A stretch of 64,000 nt of DNA from assembly GCA_011620555.1 (NCBI GenBank), contig WOYY01000042.1, positions 1 through 64,000 of the forward strand. Direction: 5' to 3'. Below, piece by piece: positions 61,868 through 64,000 of this stretch. The notes beneath the pieces are model-generated. The model made no database searches, was not told the DNA's origin, and saw only the letters and a list, made by a program, of their open reading frames with translations. The stretch's first letter is position 1. Each line of letters begins with the position of its first letter. The DNA is from Anaerolineaceae bacterium. GTDB lineage: Bacteria > Chloroflexota > Anaerolineae > Anaerolineales > Anaerolineaceae. The translations under genes and the position numbers were made by a program.

Positions 61868-63617
61868 ACTGCTGCTCTACTTCCTCAAGATTATCAACCG
61901 CTATTCAAAGGTCTTTCTGCCCGTCTCAATCGTCATCGCACTGGTGCAGGGCCTCTCGCCGCTGGTCAACATCATCGTGCCCAAGCTCATCATTGATGAG
62001 TTGATGGGAGCGAGAGACCTTCAAAAATTGATGCTGCTGGTCCTGATTCTTGGTGGAGCGAACCTGATCCTGAAAGTGATTGAGACCATCCTTACCCGGA
62101 CCAAGACCTACGAGCTTGATAAGGTCCAGCTGTGTTCCTCCGAAGGGCTTGCCGATAAATGCATCCGCCTGCCTTATGAGGATATCGAAAAGAAATCAGT
62201 CCTGGACCTCAAAGAACGCGCCCTCCAGGGAAGCTACAATTTCTATGAGGTTATAGAGCTGATCGGCGTCGCCGCGCGATCTGCGATCACGCTGGTCAGC
62301 CTGATCGTGCTGCTGTTCACCTTCAACGGTTGGCTGATCCCGATCCTGACGGGGCTGACCCTGCTGAACAGCATCGTCTATAAACGCATCAGCGACCTCC
62401 GCTATCAGGATTCGGTCATTTCAATCCCTATGAACCGGGGCTTTTCCTACTATGGTACCCTGGCCAGCGATTTCTCCTTTGGTAAGGACATCCGGCTCTC
62501 CCATTGTGCGGACTTCCTCCAGCATAAGGCTTCCAAATATCTGAATGAAGTCGTGCGCATCTCTAGTAAGGAATACACTGAGATCGGCAAGATGCAGGGG
62601 CTCGCCAATATCAACATGCAATTCCAATCTTTCCTGGTCTATGGCTGGCTGGCCTGGCAGGCCTTCAACGGGCTGATCACCATCGGCGATTTCACAATGT
62701 ACGGCAGCGCGGCCCGCCAGTTTGCCCAAGCTCTCACCGCCCTGATTGACAGCCTGATCGGCATCAACGGGTTGACAATGCAGATCGAACCCTATCGCGA
62801 TTTCATCGCACTGCCGGAGGCAGCCAAGAACAGCGCCAATGAAATCCAATGGTCATTAAAGGAAAACGTTCCTCTGACCTTCCGCTTCGATCACGTCTGG
62901 TTCCGCTACCCGGACACAGACCAGGACGTCCTTCAGGACATCAATATCGAGATCCATGACCAGGAGAAGCTCTCAATTGTCGGCCTGAACGGGGCGGGCA
63001 AGACCACCTTCATCAAGCTGCTCTGCCGGCTCTACCAGCCCACCCAGGGCGCCATCACCCTCAACGGCGTGGATATCAACCGCATCCCGCTGGACGACTA
63101 CCTGAAGGTCCTCTCCGTGGTCTTTCAGGATTTCCAATTGCTGGGCTATTCCGTGGGAATGAACATCGCCGCCTCAGCAACCCCCGACCCTGACCGGCTG
63201 GACCACGTGGTGAATTTCTTGGGAATCAAGCAGATCCTTGAGGAGCTGCCTAACGGTCTGGACACCTCGGTCGACCGCGCCTTGGATAAGCAGGGCGTGA
63301 CCTTCTCCGGCGGTCAGATGCAAAAATTCGCCATCGCCCGGGCGCTCTATAAAGATGCCCCGGTGACGATTTTGGATGAACCCACCTCAGCGCTGGACCC
63401 CCGCGGTGAATACGAAGTCTATCGGAATTTCAATAGACTGGCGCAGGGTAAGACGGCAATCTACATCTCCCACCGCCTCTCCAGCACCCGCTTCACCGAC
63501 CGGATCGCGGTCTTTCAGGATGGACGGATCGTGGAGCTGGGGAAGCATGACGAGCTGATCGCCGACGGCAAGCTCTATGCTGAGATGTACGCCAAGCAGG
63601 CGCAGTACTACTTATAA
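61851..63617 (+). CDS. ABC exporter subunit (ATPase plus membrane domain), second of pair
   Basis: 588 aa. The ATG at 61851 follows GGAGGGCCTG; the frame is open further upstream only as an overlap with the first subunit. Six helices within about 1-320, ATPase 345-580. Walker A GLNGAGKTTFIKL, signature TFSGGQMQKFAIARA, Walker B VTILDEPTSALDP, H-loop IYISHRLSST. It shares the same unusual helix region as its partner (FGKDIRL in both), showing descent from a duplication. No terminator is obvious before the right-hand gene. Confidence 0.9.
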   Translation: MEKSAKLLLYFLKIINRYSKVFLPVSIVIALVQGLSPLVNIIVPKLIIDELMGARDLQKLMLLVLILGGANLILKVIETILTRTKTYELDKVQLCSSEGLADKCIRLPYEDIEKKSVLDLKERALQGSYNFYEVIELIGVAARSAITLVSLIVLLFTFNGWLIPILTGLTLLNSIVYKRISDLRYQDSVISIPMNRGFSYYGTLASDFSFGKDIRLSHCADFLQHKASKYLNEVVRISSKEYTEIGKMQGLANINMQFQSFLVYGWLAWQAFNGLITIGDFTMYGSAARQFAQALTALIDSLIGINGLTMQIEPYRDFIALPEAAKNSANEIQWSLKENVPLTFRFDHVWFRYPDTDQDVLQDINIEIHDQEKLSIVGLNGAGKTTFIKLLCRLYQPTQGAITLNGVDINRIPLDDYLKVLSVVFQDFQLLGYSVGMNIAASATPDPDRLDHVVNFLGIKQILEELPNGLDTSVDRALDKQGVTFSGGQMQKFAIARALYKDAPVTILDEPTSALDPRGEYEVYRNFNRLAQGKTAIYISHRLSSTRFTDRIAVFQDGRIVELGKHDELIADGKLYAEMYAKQAQYYL

Positions 63618-63747
63618 GCCACCTAAAAAAAGCAGAGCGACATCGGGCCATTGACTGAAAAGTCATGCTTCCAGCGTGACCTATCAAGGAACAACTATGG
63701 ACTTTCTATGTCTTCAATAACTTTCCCACGCGGGGGAAATGAGCGGC

Positions 63748-64000
63748 CTATTCCCACTCGATCGTGCCCGGCGGCTTGCTGGTGATGTCATAGGTCACCC
63801 GGTTCACGCCCTTCACCTCATTGACAATCCGGTTCGCAACCTTCGCCAGCACGTCATAGGGCAGCCTCGCCCAATCCGCCGTCATAAAATCCTCGGTGGT
63901 GACGGCCCGCAGGGCGATCACCTCTTCATAGGTCCGCTGGTCGCCCATCACGCCCACCGCCTTCACCGGCAGCAGCACGGCGAAAGCCTGTGACGTGCCG
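63748..64000 (-). CDS. guaA: GMP synthase (glutamine-hydrolysing), C-terminal part
   Basis: 84 codons are visible; the rest lies beyond the right edge. The segment [20 protein letters not shown] and the ending [14 protein letters not shown] are the well-conserved C-terminus of GuaA, which aminates XMP to GMP. It converges with the ABC exporter pair. Confidence 0.93.
   Translation of the reverse strand, partial: GTSQAFAVLLPVKAVGVMGDQRTYEEVIALRAVTTEDFMTADWARLPYDVLAKVANRIVNEVKGVNRVTYDITSKPPGTIEWE

Overview
The window looks like a chromosomal segment of an anaerobic Chloroflexota bacterium, most likely class Anaerolineae. The inference rests on lipoproteins with long Thr/Glu/Pro linkers, two MecA-like lipoprotein PBPs, DUF368 and DUF1576 membrane proteins, RNase Y, three M42 aminopeptidases and clear TATAAT promoters. 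Most genes are housekeeping. The only mobile DNA seen is an IS30-type remnant near 49.3 kb. No CRISPR array, rRNA, phage or defence island was found.

Layout. 0.3-4.2 kb (minus): recO; then glmU, a CNNM/CorC-like protein and cdd, overlapping, with a terminator. 4.3 kb: tRNA-Gln. 4.6-12.5 kb (minus): a complete oligopeptide-type ABC importer with a very large binding lipoprotein and a permease carrying a big extracytoplasmic insert. 12.8-24.6 kb (minus): a membrane protein, an orphan family-5 binding lipoprotein, rsgA, two tandem MecA-like PBPs, maf, a homocysteine methyltransferase, RNase Z and two small membrane proteins. 24.6-25.4 kb: a long promoter-bearing region with no clear gene, then recX-rny on the plus strand. 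27.8-30.7 kb (minus): MBL hydrolase, MFS transporter, Xaa-Pro peptidase.

30.8-32.8 kb (plus): cysK-cysE, preceded by what reads as a classical four-segment transcription attenuator. A near-consensus promoter drives an 11-codon leader ORF (MFNCLCLRRGR) with two Cys codons. Mutually exclusive 1:2, 2:3 and 3:4 helices follow, and the 3:4 helix is an all-GC stem before a U7 tract. This is the most exciting item in the window.

32.9-41.0 kb (minus): AhpD-like protein, an orphan family-1 binding lipoprotein with a small membrane protein, three tandem M42 aminopeptidases, a Thr/Pro-rich membrane protein, a DUF1576 protein and a methyltransferase. 41.1-49.2 kb: a secreted C39-like/LysM protein; DUF368 (PopT-type), VTT/DedA-like protein and uridine kinase (minus); folD (plus); dtd (minus); an overlapping RNase D/beta-CASP RNase pair and tRNA-Ser(CGA) (plus); a cupin (minus). 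49.8-53.9 kb (minus): a MarR-controlled heterodimeric ABC exporter. 54.1-54.3 kb: tRNA-Ser(GCT) and tRNA-Ser(TGA). 54.5-59.7 kb (minus): a GGDEF protein with a long leader, a PP2C phosphatase, a VWA/FHA membrane protein and a polytopic membrane protein. 60.0-63.6 kb (plus): a second two-subunit ABC exporter. The right edge cuts guaA.

Several genes (udk, rnd, the C39/LysM gene) have a perfect TATAAT exactly six bases before the start codon, which implies leaderless mRNAs. GTG or TTG starts were chosen where Shine-Dalgarno placement required it. Bases 1-262 hold no gene that can be supported.
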